Origin: DASUFE01 sp036274675
GTDB lineage: Bacteria > Pseudomonadota > Gammaproteobacteria > HTCC5015
Direction: 5' to 3'
Assembly: GCA_036274675.1 (NCBI GenBank)
Contig: DASUFE010000008.1
Coordinates: 1-62,382, forward strand
Length of the DNA: 62,382 nucleotides
The notes under the pieces: generated by a model
Database searches by the model: none
What the model was told of the DNA's origin: nothing
The model's input: the letters and a program-made list of their open reading frames with translations, nothing else
Position numbers and translations under genes: made by a program
In this document: one piece after another, positions 35,301-44,380 of the stretch
How the letters are laid out: each line of letters opens with the position of its first letter
Numbering within the stretch: the stretch's first letter is position 1

Positions 35301-36190
35301 GACGAATCCGCGGGCGCAGCTCCGTGTACGGACAGCCGCAATCTCACTGCGGCGCTGGTGCCGACGCGCAGCGGCAGCGCCGGATCCGCGTCGAGTATCA
35401 TCACCTTCACGGGAACCCGCTGTATCACCTTGACCCAGTTGCCGGTCGCGTTCTGCGGCGGCAGCAGCGAGAACGCGGTGCCGCTGCCGCCGCTCACGCT
35501 TTCCACCTCGCCATGGAAGACGCGGTCGGGATAATTGTCGACGCGAATATCCGCGCGGTCGCCGACGCGGATGTCCGCGAGCTCGGTTTCCCTGAAGTTG
35601 GCATCAACCCAGTACTGGTCCGAAGCGATGATCGAAAACAGCGGCGCGCCCGCTTCCACCATGCTGCCCGGCCGCAGCGACAGATTGGCGACCGTGCCCG
35701 CTGCGGGCGCGGTCAGCCGCGTGTGTTCGAGGTCGAGCCGTACCTGCGCGAGCACCGCCTCGGCGGCCGCGACCGCCGCTTCCGCCACCAGCGCCGCGGC
35801 GGCGGCATCGTCACCTTCCTGCGCCGGCAGGGCGCGCTCCCGGACCATGGCCGCCACGCGGCGTTGGTTAAGCCGCGCGCTTTGCAGCTCGGCCTGCCGC
35901 AGGCGCAATTCCGCTTCGGCTTTCGTTACGGCGAGCCGGAATGGTTCGGGGTCGATTTGCAGCAGAGGGGCGCCGGCCGCCACGGTCTGATTGTCGGTGA
36001 CCTGCACCTCGATCACCCGGCCGCTTACCTGAGCCGCCAGGCGCACGATGTGAGCGTTGATGTAGGCATCGTCCGTACTGACGAAATTACTGGAATAGCT
36101 CCAGTACCAGCCAGCGCCGCCGGCCAGCAGGGCGAGCGCCGCCAGCAGCGCGCCTGCGCGCAAACGTCCGGAACGGAAAAAAGTTTTCAT
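35297..36190 (-). CDS. Membrane fusion protein, EmrA/HlyD family
   Basis: 297 residues: N-terminal anchor (AGALLAALALLAGGAGWYWS), lipoyl-half YINAHIVRLAAQVSGRVIEV, alpha-helical hairpin rich in Ala/Glu/Arg (about 80-155), the second lipoyl half LTAPAAGTVANLSLRPGSMV, and a beta-barrel (YWVDANFRETELADIRVGD). It links the inner-membrane transporter to an outer-membrane channel. Four-base overlaps on both sides show a tight marR-emrA-emrB operon. Confidence 0.92.
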   Translation of the reverse strand: MKTFFRSGRLRAGALLAALALLAGGAGWYWSYSSNFVSTDDAYINAHIVRLAAQVSGRVIEVQVTDNQTVAAGAPLLQIDPEPFRLAVTKAEAELRLRQAELQSARLNQRRVAAMVRERALPAQEGDDAAAAALVAEAAVAAAEAVLAQVRLDLEHTRLTAPAAGTVANLSLRPGSMVEAGAPLFSIIASDQYWVDANFRETELADIRVGDRADIRVDNYPDRVFHGEVESVSGGSGTAFSLLPPQNATGNWVKVIQRVPVKVMILDADPALPLRVGTSAAVRLRLSVHGAAPADSS

Positions 36191-36675
36191 CGACTGACCT
36201 CGCGACGGCGGGGTTTGCGGGAGAGCTCGTCCGCGGCGGCGCGTATGCGCTGCAGGGTGCGGATGCAGACCCGCAGATCCCGCGCGGAAATCCCTGCCAG
36301 CAGTTCACCGCGCAACTCCGCGGCAATGGCCGTTATTTTCCGGATCGTCTTCAACGCGGCCGGCGTCAGGTGTACGGTCTTGCTGCGCCGGTCGTGCGCG
36401 CTTTCACGGCGCGACACATAGCCGTCCCGTCCCAGCCGGTCGAGCAGCGAGGTCAGGGTCGCGCCCTCGATACCGAGCCCCGCGGCCAGGCGCGTCTGCG
36501 TCATCCCGTCGCCGCCGCGGTGCAGGTACAGCAGGGCAAGCCATTTTGCCTGGGACAGGCCGAGCGGTTTCAGGCGTTCGTCGAGCCGGGTGCGCCAGGT
36601 ACGCCCGGTCTCGCCGAGCAGTCTGGCGAAGGTCTCGGTCGCCGGAGCGGATGAATTTTCCGTGGATGGCTTCAT
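36187..36675 (-). CDS. MarR-family transcriptional regulator
   Basis: 162 residues with the winged helix-turn-helix: LSQAKWLALLYLHRGGDGMT, recognition region LGIEGATLTSLLDRLGRDGY, and wing RRESAHDRRSKTVHLT. It is the first gene of the efflux operon, so it most likely represses the operon and releases DNA when it binds a toxic substrate. The short upstream segment contains alternating TAGCA/TGCTA-like words (36685-36715: GTTAGCAGGCTAATAG, ATAGCATGCTAAC), a likely operator. Confidence 0.9.
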   Translation of the reverse strand: MKPSTENSSAPATETFARLLGETGRTWRTRLDERLKPLGLSQAKWLALLYLHRGGDGMTQTRLAAGLGIEGATLTSLLDRLGRDGYVSRRESAHDRRSKTVHLTPAALKTIRKITAIAAELRGELLAGISARDLRVCIRTLQRIRAAADELSRKPRRREVSR

Positions 36676-36684
36676 GGGGATACG

Positions 36685-36715
36685 GTTAGCAGGCTAATAG
36701 ATAGCATGCTAACAA
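36685..36715. promoter_or_regulatory. Candidate MarR operator
   Basis: GTTAGCAGGCTAATAG is followed by ATAGCATGCTAAC, giving the dyad GTTAGCA...TGCTAAC and a second internal one (TTAGCAGGCTAA). It lies immediately upstream of the marR ATG, as expected for an autoregulatory site. Confidence 0.6.
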
Positions 36716-36745
36716 ATGCGCAAGCGCCGGGCCAGGGATTTTTGG

Positions 36746-38566
36746 TCAGCCTTTAGTCCGCGGCGAACCGCGCGAGGCGGCGCGGTCCCTGGCGGGTCCC
36801 TCGTGTATGGAAAGATTGCGCGCCGTATTGATGAGCGCGATATGCGAAAACGCCTGCGGGAAATTGCCCAGTTGGCGGCGTGAAACGGGATCGTACTCCT
36901 CGGCGAGCAGGCCCACGTCGTTGCGTATCGCCAGCAGCCTTTCGAACAAGCCTCGCGCCTCGTCATGCCTGCCTGCCATTACGTATGCGTCCGCCAGCCA
37001 GAACGAACAGGCCAGAAAGGCGCCTTCTCCGGAAGGCAGGCCATCGACGCCGTGTTCGCTGCGGTAGCGCAATACAAAGCAGTCCTGCAGCAATTCGCGC
37101 TCGATGGCCGCAATCGTGCCGGTTACGCGCGGGTCGGTCGCCGGCAGGAAGCCGACGGCGGGGATGACCAGCAGCGCGGCATCGAGGGCGGTTCCCCCGT
37201 AGTATTGCACGAAAGAATTTTTGGAACGGTCGAAACCGTTCCGGCACACGTCGTCATGGATGAAACGGCGCAACAGCCGCCAGCGATCGATGTCGCCCGT
37301 CAGTTTGAATTCCTCCACGGTTTTGATGCAGCGGTCAACCCCGACCCAGGCCATGATCTTCGAATGGGTGAAACACTGCGGTTCGCCCCGGATCTCCCAG
37401 ATGCCGTGCTCCGGGCCCTGCCAGCGCTGCTCCAGGCAGTCGAGCAGCGCCTTCTGCACGCGCCATGCGTCGTCGTCGCCTTCGAAGCGGGCGCGCCGTG
37501 CGACGTGGAACAGGTCCATCACCTCGCCGAAGGTATCCAGCTGGATCTGGCCGTGCGCCTCATTGCCGATCCGCACCGGCCGGCTCGCCAGATAACCGTT
37601 CAGCCACGGCAGTTCGAGTTCGTTCAAACGCCGCTCGCCGCCGAGCCCGTACATAATCTGGATTCTTTCGGGCCTGCCGGCGACGGCGCGCAGCAGCCAG
37701 TCGCGCCAGGCGAATGCTTCATCGGCGTAGCCGGCCTGCAGCAGCGCGTAAAGCGTGAAGGTTGCGTCGCGCAGCCAGCAATAACGGTAGTCCCAGTTGC
37801 GCAACCCGCCGATCTTTTCGGGCAGCGACGTCGTCGGCGCCGCCACTATTCCCCCGGTCGGTTCGTAGATCAGGGCCTTTAGGGTAATGAGCGAGCGCAT
37901 GACTTCATCGCGCCAAGGTCCTTCATAACGGAGTTGGCGGCTCCAGGCCCGCCACCAGTTTTCCGTTTCCTCAAGCAGGGCGAGCGCTGCGCGAGGCTCC
38001 GGAGGGCAGTGATGCGCGGGATACCAGGTCAGACTGAAGGCGATTGTCTGCCCCGCCGCGACCGGGAACAGGGCGGTGCTCCGATAGTCCTTATTGACGA
38101 GCTCGACCGGCGAGCGGAATTGCGCGGCGTCCATGCCGGCGACCGCCTGCAGGCCGAAGGGCTGACGCCGCACCCAGGGCGTGATGCGCCCGTAATCGAA
38201 ACGCAGACGCAGCTCCAGGTACATCGTGACCGCGCCGCGCTTTCCCTGCACGATCCGCACGAGGTCGGCCCGTTGCGCGCCGCCGCGCCGCGCCATGAAA
38301 TCCGTAACAACTACGACGCCCTGATCGGTCGTATATTCCGTTTCCAGAATCAGCGAGTCCGTGCGATAGCGCCGGCGAATGCCATCCGTTTCCTTGGCCG
38401 GCGCCAGCAGCCAGCGGCCGTTCTCGGATTCTCCCAGCAGGGCGGCGAAACAGGCCGGGGAATCAAAACGCGGCAGGCACAACCAGTCGATGGATCCGTC
38501 ATTGCCCGCGAGCGCGGCGGTGTGCAAGTCGCCGATCAGCGCGTAGTCCTCGATGGGCAGGCTCAT
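36746..38566 (-). CDS. GH15 family glycoside hydrolase (glucoamylase/trehalase-like)
   Basis: 606 residues. The N-terminal beta-sandwich (YALIGDLHTAALAGNDGSID, WLCLPRFDSPACF) and the (alpha/alpha)6 barrel (GGLRNWDYRYCWLRDATFTL; EYDPVSRRQLGNFPQAFSHI) are the hallmarks of bacterial GH15 proteins, which hydrolyse alpha-glucosidic bonds in malto-oligosaccharides, dextran or trehalose. No signal peptide, so it acts in the cytoplasm. The stop and start codons of the SDR gene and this gene share one base, so they are cotranscribed. Substrate cannot be fixed from sequence alone. Confidence 0.9.
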   Translation of the reverse strand: MSLPIEDYALIGDLHTAALAGNDGSIDWLCLPRFDSPACFAALLGESENGRWLLAPAKETDGIRRRYRTDSLILETEYTTDQGVVVVTDFMARRGGAQRADLVRIVQGKRGAVTMYLELRLRFDYGRITPWVRRQPFGLQAVAGMDAAQFRSPVELVNKDYRSTALFPVAAGQTIAFSLTWYPAHHCPPEPRAALALLEETENWWRAWSRQLRYEGPWRDEVMRSLITLKALIYEPTGGIVAAPTTSLPEKIGGLRNWDYRYCWLRDATFTLYALLQAGYADEAFAWRDWLLRAVAGRPERIQIMYGLGGERRLNELELPWLNGYLASRPVRIGNEAHGQIQLDTFGEVMDLFHVARRARFEGDDDAWRVQKALLDCLEQRWQGPEHGIWEIRGEPQCFTHSKIMAWVGVDRCIKTVEEFKLTGDIDRWRLLRRFIHDDVCRNGFDRSKNSFVQYYGGTALDAALLVIPAVGFLPATDPRVTGTIAAIERELLQDCFVLRYRSEHGVDGLPSGEGAFLACSFWLADAYVMAGRHDEARGLFERLLAIRNDVGLLAEEYDPVSRRQLGNFPQAFSHIALINTARNLSIHEGPARDRAASRGSPRTKG

Positions 38567-39384
38567 CAGCCGTTACCCCGGAATGCCGGATACAGCATCA
38601 TGCCGCCGTCAACCGTGAGCGTGGTTCCCGTTATGTAATCCGATTCGTCGGAAGCGAGCCATACCACCGCGCGTGCAACGTCTTCCGGAGTTCCGATGCG
38701 CCCGTAAGGTATCAATGTCAGCAATTTGCGCCTGTTCGCTTCGTCTTCCCACATTGCGCGATTGATCGCGGTACAGATGGCGCCCGGAGCCACCGCGTTA
38801 ACGCGGATTTTTTTCGGCGCCAGTTCCTGCGCCAGCGTCTCCATCAGCAGGCGGACCCCGCCCTTGGCTGCCGCGTAATTGGCATGGCCCGCCCATGGAA
38901 TCGCCTGGTGTACGGAACTCATGCAGATGATTTTCCCGAGCGCCTCGCCGTCCTGAGCGTCCTGTTGCTCCCGCATCTCAAACAGCCGCACCGCCTGTTG
39001 CGCGCACAGGAACTGCCCGGTGAGATCCGTATCGAGCACCTTGTTCCACTGTTCAAGCGACATTTCCTGGATCGGCGCGTCATCCTGGACGCCGGCGTTA
39101 TTGACGAGTATATGCAGCGCGCCGAAACGGTCGAGCACCTCCGAAAACATCCGCTCGACCTCGTCGGCCCGCCTGACGTCGGCGGCCGCCGCGATGGCCC
39201 GTCCGCCGCGCGCTTCAATTTGCCGCACCACCTCCCGCGCCTTGTCCCGGGAGCGCGCGAGGTGATTGATCACCACTGCCGCACCGGCGTCCGCCAGCGC
39301 GAACGCACAGGCGCGGCCGATTCCGGAAGCCGCGCCGGTCACCAGTGCATACTGTCCCTGAAGCGAATGCGGTTGCGTATCCAT
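38566..39384 (-). CDS. SDR-family oxidoreductase, glucose 1-dehydrogenase-like
   Basis: 272 residues with the classical SDR set: cofactor motif VTGAASGIGRA, NNAG in HILVNNAGVQD, catalytic Ser in CMSSVHQ and YxxxK in NYAAAKGG, and the C-terminal ITGTTLTVDGGMMLYP typical of glucose 1-dehydrogenases. It probably oxidises a sugar with NAD(P). Coupling to a GH15 enzyme that would release glucose supports that substrate, but this is inference. Confidence 0.9.
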   Translation of the reverse strand: MDTQPHSLQGQYALVTGAASGIGRACAFALADAGAAVVINHLARSRDKAREVVRQIEARGGRAIAAAADVRRADEVERMFSEVLDRFGALHILVNNAGVQDDAPIQEMSLEQWNKVLDTDLTGQFLCAQQAVRLFEMREQQDAQDGEALGKIICMSSVHQAIPWAGHANYAAAKGGVRLLMETLAQELAPKKIRVNAVAPGAICTAINRAMWEDEANRRKLLTLIPYGRIGTPEDVARAVVWLASDESDYITGTTLTVDGGMMLYPAFRGNG

Positions 39385-39397
39385 CGCGCGCCGGCTC

Positions 39398-39520
39398 TTA
39401 CTGACGGCGGATTCCGAGAAGGTCGCCGATAACGAGCGTTTTCATGAAATGGGGATCGAAGCCGGCTTCGAACGCGCGCCGGACGCGCCGGGTTTGCATG
39501 AGCTTGAGCAAATTATGCAT
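39398..39520 (-). pseudogene. 40-codon remnant of a receiver domain C-terminus
   Basis: An open reading frame of 40 codons (MHNLLKLMQTRRVRRAFEAG...) with a strong ribosome site (GAGGAAGG) just upstream. The segment AFEAGFDPHFMKTLVIGDLL aligns with the last helix region of receiver domains nearby, for example LQAGFDTHLLKPIDPQVLHN in the kinase at 25690, keeping AGFD-x-H and the Lys but losing the cis-Pro. It is probably a decayed receiver fragment that may still be translated. It ends 13 bases before the SDR gene. Confidence 0.4.
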
Positions 39521-39666
39521 GACCTTCCTCGTTCTATTTACTATTGAGAGAGGGAATCAATGCGGATCGTTCGGGAAAGCCGGCGGAAACAGGTGATTAC
39601 CGGGGCATGGATTCGCGGATGCGGGAAGAACGCCTGCAATCCGGAAGTCTGAAGGGAAACGATCGA

Positions 39667-41568
39667 TTAATGAGGTATTTCCGTATTGGCGGGATCATCC
39701 GTCCAGGGTGACACCAGTTCGACCGTTTCCAGGATACTCTGGATTTCCACCGGCTTTTTCAGATAGGCCTGGGCGTGTATCGATTCCATGATCTCCTTGG
39801 CCTTGGGATGAGCCGACATGACGATCACCGGTATGCCGGCAAGCTTGGGATCCGAAATCTGCGCCTCGCGGAATTGCATGCCGTCCATCACCGGCATCAT
39901 GAGGTCGAGCAGGATCAGCCCCGGAGGGCAGCCGCTCTTGAGCAGTTGCAGCGCATCAAGGCCGTTGAAGGCATGCTCGACCTCGTAACCGTGTATCTGC
40001 AGCAGCCCGCTCAGCGCCTCCACCACGTCGCGGTCATCCTCGATGATCAGGATCTTCCTGCCCGCGCGCTCCGGTTCATTTTGAGCCTGTCGTTGCGGCA
40101 GGCGGACGATGAAGGTCGCGCCCTGCCCCGGCTCGCTTTCGACGCGCACCTCGCCGCCGTGCGCATCGACGATCTGTTTGACAATGTAAAGGCCGAGCCC
40201 GAGGCCGCCGACCTTGCGCGAGAGAATGCCTTGTTCGAAGCGCTCGAAAATTTTCTCTTGGGTGGCGGGAGGTATGCCCGGACCGCGGTCGCGCACGACC
40301 AGGTTCGCGACGCCGTCATCGCCGGAGAGCACCACTTCGACCGGCGTTCCGCTGCCGTGCCGCAACGCATTGGAGATGAGATTGTCGATCACCTGCTCGA
40401 TGCGCAGTTTGTCCCACTTGCCGCGCACGGGCGACGGGGCGTCCACGCGCAAGACCGTTTTGGCGCGCTTGACCTCTTCGGCGAAACGGCCCGCGACTTC
40501 GCGCACCGTTTCCGCCAGATCCATGTCTCGGAACTCATAGCGCATCTTCTTGCCCGACATGCGCGTAACATCGAGCAGATCGTCGATCAGCTGGGTCAGG
40601 CGGTTGATCTGCCTGTTGATGCCATCGAGCCTGTACGCAAAGGCGGGTGAGAAGACCTCCGTCCCGCGGTCGCGCATCAGCAGCGCCGTCTGCACATGCA
40701 GCTTCAGCGTGGTGATGGGGGTGCGCAGTTCGTGCGAAGCCACCGACAGGAATTCGTCGCGCGCCTGCACGGCCTGCTGGAGTTCCCGTACCAGTTGCTC
40801 GCGCTCTTCATCGGCGCGTTTGCGCTCGGTAACGTTCGTAACCATGCCGAGCGCTCCGGCATAAGCGGAAGCGCCATCGCTTTTTATGGGACTGCTCGAG
40901 ATCAGTCCCCATACGATGCCGCCTTCCTTATGGCGGAATTTCAACTCGGTCTGCCTGTTGAAACCCTCGTTCGGCATCGTTGCCGGGTCGTCGAGAAAAT
41001 CCGAAAGTGGATGGCCGATCATCTCGTACTCGGCATAGCCCAGTATGAGCGCCATATATTTGTTGACGAAGGTGGTGCGGTTTTCGGCGTCCAGCACCCA
41101 GATTCCTTCCTGCGCCGTATTGACGATCTGGCGGTAGCGGAACTCGGCGGCCTTAAGGGCCTGTTCGGTCCTGCGGCGTGTCTGGCGGATCTGGGCTTCG
41201 CGCAACTCACGTTCGATGATGGGGGCCAGCCGTCGCAGGTCGTGTTTAAGGATGAAGTCGCGCGCTCCTGCGCGCATGGTGGCGACCGCGCGTTCTTCGC
41301 CGATGGTGCCGGAGATGATGATGAAGGGAATATCGAGCCCGGTCTGCTGCAGCACCGTCAGCGCGAGCGGCGCGCCGAAATTCGGCAGCCGGTAGTCGGA
41401 CAGCACAATCTCCCAGTCCTGCCGCCGCGCCAGCGCCCGGGCCATGGATTCCGCCGTGCTCACGCACTCGTACTCGGGCTCATAACCGTCCTCCCGCAGC
41501 CGCATCAGCAGCAGTTCGAGGTCGTTGGCGTCGTCTTCGACGATCAGCAGCTTAAGCGGTCTGCTCAT
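39667..41568 (-). CDS. REC-PAS-kinase-REC hybrid histidine kinase
   Basis: 633 residues. N-terminal receiver (LLIVEDDANDLELLLMRLRE; VLSDYRLPNFG), PAS/PAC (about 135-255; EGIWVLDAENRTTFVNKYMA), HisKA EFLSVASHELRTPITTLKLH, HATPase (IDNLISNALRHG, VRDRGPGIPP, GGLGLGLYIVKQIVDAHGG) and a C-terminal receiver (ILIIEDDRDVVEALSG; LILLDLMMPVMDG). It overlaps the upstream single-domain regulator gene by 17 bases, so the two proteins are made together. The N-terminal receiver suggests it takes input from another kinase, likely the one at 42016. Confidence 0.92.
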   Translation of the reverse strand: MSRPLKLLIVEDDANDLELLLMRLREDGYEPEYECVSTAESMARALARRQDWEIVLSDYRLPNFGAPLALTVLQQTGLDIPFIIISGTIGEERAVATMRAGARDFILKHDLRRLAPIIERELREAQIRQTRRRTEQALKAAEFRYRQIVNTAQEGIWVLDAENRTTFVNKYMALILGYAEYEMIGHPLSDFLDDPATMPNEGFNRQTELKFRHKEGGIVWGLISSSPIKSDGASAYAGALGMVTNVTERKRADEEREQLVRELQQAVQARDEFLSVASHELRTPITTLKLHVQTALLMRDRGTEVFSPAFAYRLDGINRQINRLTQLIDDLLDVTRMSGKKMRYEFRDMDLAETVREVAGRFAEEVKRAKTVLRVDAPSPVRGKWDKLRIEQVIDNLISNALRHGSGTPVEVVLSGDDGVANLVVRDRGPGIPPATQEKIFERFEQGILSRKVGGLGLGLYIVKQIVDAHGGEVRVESEPGQGATFIVRLPQRQAQNEPERAGRKILIIEDDRDVVEALSGLLQIHGYEVEHAFNGLDALQLLKSGCPPGLILLDLMMPVMDGMQFREAQISDPKLAGIPVIVMSAHPKAKEIMESIHAQAYLKKPVEIQSILETVELVSPWTDDPANTEIPH

Positions 41569-42016
41569 GGGCGCTCAGCTTGTTCGATAAGGTGCGGTTG
41601 GCGATAAGCCAGAAGATGCCGATCTGCTGCAGCGCGGCGCTGAACTCGGCGAAATCGATGGGCTTTTGCACGTATGCGTTGGCGCCCAGGCGGTAACATT
41701 CGATGAGATCGCTCTCTTCCTTGGACGAGGTGAATATCACAACCGGCAAATGGCGCGTGCGCGGATGGTCGCGGATCTGGCGCAGCACCTCGATACCGCT
41801 CAGTTTCGGCAGCTTCAGGTCCAGCAGCACCACCTTGGGCAGGATGCCAGCCTCACGCATGGCGTAGCCGCCGCGGGCCCACAGATAATCCAGCGCTTGC
41901 GGGCCGTCGTGCGCGATCACCAGGTCGCATTTGATGCTGTTCGCCTCGAGCGCCAGCCGCCCGAGTTCCTCGTCGTTCGAATCGTCTTCCACCAGCAGTA
42001 TCGTCGGCAATCCCAT
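41552..42016 (-). CDS. Rcp1-like single-domain response regulator
   Basis: 154 residues with the long-loop receiver form seen in cyanobacterial Rcp1 and similar partners of phytochrome-type kinases: ILLVEDDSNDEELGRLALEA, phospho-Asp in VVLLDLKLPKLSGIEVL, VVIFTSSKEESD and the Lys-Pro in AYVQKPIDFAEF. There is no output domain. Its ATG overlaps the stop of the upstream kinase, so it is the direct partner of that protein. Confidence 0.93.
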   Translation of the reverse strand: MGLPTILLVEDDSNDEELGRLALEANSIKCDLVIAHDGPQALDYLWARGGYAMREAGILPKVVLLDLKLPKLSGIEVLRQIRDHPRTRHLPVVIFTSSKEESDLIECYRLGANAYVQKPIDFAEFSAALQQIGIFWLIANRTLSNKLSAHEQTA

Positions 42017-43950
42017 TATTGCGGTCCCCCGCTGTCGAGAGTGAAGAAAAAGGTCGCGCCTGCCTCCGGTTCGCTCTGTCCCCAGATATCGCCGCCGTGG
42101 CGCTGGATGATGCGCTTGACGGTGGCCAGTCCTATCCCCGTTCCCGGGAACTCGTTGGGGCTGTGCAGGCGCTGAAAGGCGGCAAACAGCCGGTCGGCGA
42201 AGGCCATGTCGAAACCGGCACCGTTGTCGCGCACGAAATAGACAGTCCGGTTTTTCTGGATGCTGCCCCCGAATTCGATTCGGGCCCGCTCGCGGCGGCC
42301 GGTGTATTTCCAGGCATTGCCCAGCAGGTTTTCCAGAACGATCTTAAGCAGGTTTGGATCGCCATAACCCTCAAGGCCGGGTTGCGCGGTGAATTCAACG
42401 CTGCGCTTCGGTTCCGCGCGCCGGAGTTCGTCCGCAACCATGCCCGCGAGCGCCGTCAGATCCACCGGCTCCTTGCGCATCTGTTGCCGGCCCAGGCGCG
42501 ACAGGTTCAGCAGGTCGTCGATCAGTTGCGCCATGCGCTGGGAAGAGCCGCGGATACGCCACAGATAGTCGCGGGCACGCTCGTCCAGTTTCTCACCGTA
42601 GCTTTTGAGGAGTGCGGCGCTGAAGCCGTCCATGCTGCGCAACGGCGCCCGCAGGTCATGCGATACCGAATAGCTGAAGGATTCCAGCTCCTGGTTGGCC
42701 GCTTCCAGCAGCTGCGTGCGTTCCCGCACGCGCCTTTCAAGTTCCTCGTGCGCCCGCCGCAGCGAGTCGCCGGCGGCTTTCTGCTCGCTGATGTCGCGCG
42801 TGACCTTGCTAAAGCCGCGCAGCTTGCCGCGCTCGTCGCGCAGCGCGGTGATCACGACGTTCGCCCAGAAGCACGAACCGTCTTTGCGCACACGCCAGCC
42901 GTGATCCTCGAAGCGGCCCTCGCGCTCGGCCGTCTTCAGTTCGTAACCCATTTTGCCGGACTTGACGTCTTCCGGAGGATAGAACAGGGAGAAATGGCGG
43001 CCGATGATTTCACCGGCCCGCCAGCCCTTGATGCGCTCGGCGCCGGCGTTCCAGCTTATGATGTGGCCTTCCGGGTCCAGCATGATGATGGCGTAATCCT
43101 TGACGCTCTCGACCATCAGGCGAAACCGCTCCTCGCTTTCGCGCAGGGCTTGTTCGTTGCGGCGGCGCTCGGTCAGGTCGCGCGTTACCTTCGAGAAGCC
43201 GATGAGTTTGCCGTCCGCGTCGTTCAGCCGCGTGATCACCACGTTGGCCCAGAAACGCTCGCCATTCTTGCGCAGGCGCCAGCCTTCTTCCTCGTAGCGC
43301 CCCGTGTTCGCGGCGATGTTCAGCTCCTGCGCCGGGTGTCCGGAATCGATGTCGGCCTGGGTATAAAACGTGGAAAAGTGACGGCCGATGATCTCCTCCG
43401 CGGTCCAACCCTTGAGGCGGACAGCGCCGGTATTCCAGCTCATGATGCGGCCGGAAGGATCAAGCATGAAAATGGCGTAGTCCTGCACGCTGTTGACCAG
43501 CAGCCGGAACCGTTCTTCCGCGTAGTCGCGTCGGGTCAGGTCGCGGGTAACGCCGAGGTAAGCCTGCAGGCGGTCGTCGGTATCGCGCAATGGCGTCAGG
43601 CTCACCCGTGCGCGGAACCGCGTACCATTGCTTCGCATGCGCCAGACTTCCGTATCGCAGCAGCCTTCACGTAATGACCGCTCGAGATCGGCGGACATCC
43701 GCTCTTCCCGGTCATTGTCCGGAGTATACAGAGTGCTATAAGGACGGCCGGTGATCTCCTGCTCCGTATAACCGAAGATGCTGGCGGCTTCGGTATTCCA
43801 GCTCAGGATGGCTCCATCCGGCGCCAGCATGAAAATAGCGTAACCGTCCAGGATATCGAACAGGGATTGGAAGACTTCGTCGCGGAACGCCTCTGTATGC
43901 GCAACCCCGTGCAATATGGGCCGCGGGTTATCGCTGGCTGTGGCTTCCAT
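42016..43950 (-). CDS. Triple-PAS sensor histidine kinase (phytochrome-type kinase core)
   Basis: 644 residues with three PAS/PAC domains in tandem (about 25-150, 150-275, 275-400). The second and third are near duplicates: FSTFYTQADIDSGHPAQELN compared with FSLFYPPEDVKSGKMGYELK. A short coiled coil (AHEELERRVRERTQLLEAAN) leads to HisKA SYSVSHDLRAPLRSMDGFSA, and HATPase has LENLLGNAWKYTGR, VRDNGAGFDM and GTGIGLATVKRIIQRHGG. This HisKA type is typical of bacteriophytochromes, but no GAF/PHY chromophore module is present. It is soluble and heads a three-gene signalling operon. Confidence 0.93.
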   Translation of the reverse strand: MEATASDNPRPILHGVAHTEAFRDEVFQSLFDILDGYAIFMLAPDGAILSWNTEAASIFGYTEQEITGRPYSTLYTPDNDREERMSADLERSLREGCCDTEVWRMRSNGTRFRARVSLTPLRDTDDRLQAYLGVTRDLTRRDYAEERFRLLVNSVQDYAIFMLDPSGRIMSWNTGAVRLKGWTAEEIIGRHFSTFYTQADIDSGHPAQELNIAANTGRYEEEGWRLRKNGERFWANVVITRLNDADGKLIGFSKVTRDLTERRRNEQALRESEERFRLMVESVKDYAIIMLDPEGHIISWNAGAERIKGWRAGEIIGRHFSLFYPPEDVKSGKMGYELKTAEREGRFEDHGWRVRKDGSCFWANVVITALRDERGKLRGFSKVTRDISEQKAAGDSLRRAHEELERRVRERTQLLEAANQELESFSYSVSHDLRAPLRSMDGFSAALLKSYGEKLDERARDYLWRIRGSSQRMAQLIDDLLNLSRLGRQQMRKEPVDLTALAGMVADELRRAEPKRSVEFTAQPGLEGYGDPNLLKIVLENLLGNAWKYTGRRERARIEFGGSIQKNRTVYFVRDNGAGFDMAFADRLFAAFQRLHSPNEFPGTGIGLATVKRIIQRHGGDIWGQSEPEAGATFFFTLDSGGPQ

Positions 43951-44248
43951 GGGAAGTTGGATATTTCTTTAACTTAATTGTTCGGGGTAGTTTGTTTATA
44001 GAGATAAAACGTGCTCGACCAAGCAGCGGCGGCATCGACAGCGAGATGTTCTTTGTATGTGATACTCCGGTTTCTACAGAAACGGATCTCAAGCCGCGAA
44101 TTATAAGGCGCGCCTAGATATACCCTGATCGGTGATATACCTGAAGTTAAGCAGGGAGAAACCACGGATTGAATACAAGGACGTACAGCTACGTTGTCAC
44201 AACTACCGGGCGCTGCTAGACTTGAAACCGCTTTTACAAGGCAGCAAA
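43951..44248. other. Intergenic stretch, no gene seen
   Basis: An AT-rich spacer between the kinase operon promoter region and the tRNA-associated repeats. I see no open reading frame with recognisable content. Confidence 0.5.
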
Positions 44249-44353
44249 GCGGGTGTAGTCAGGGGTCAAGTTAGCTCTGTAATACCCGGCGCTGCCCTGA
44301 AATGCGAAGCATTGAAGGGCGAGTATCAGGATGATACGAGCATTCCCATCACC
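44249..44353 (+). repeat. tRNA-Gly-derived repeat, copy A
   Basis: Starts with GCGGGTGTAGT, identical to the first 11 bases of the tRNA-Gly that follows, and ends with CATTCCCATCACC, the T-arm/acceptor 3' part of the same tRNA. Between them is a sequence shared with copy B (AGGGGTCAAG near the left; GGCGCTGCCCTG, GGGCGAGTATCAGGATGATACGA-like block on the right). The central tRNA part is missing. Confidence 0.65.
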
Positions 44354-44380
44354 TATGATGGGAATCCAGGTTGAAACAAA

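Noticed and set aside
42019..43674. 551-codon open frame on the plus strand opposite the triple-PAS kinase
   Set aside because: Complement of PAS repeats; His/Arg-rich with no recognisable domain.
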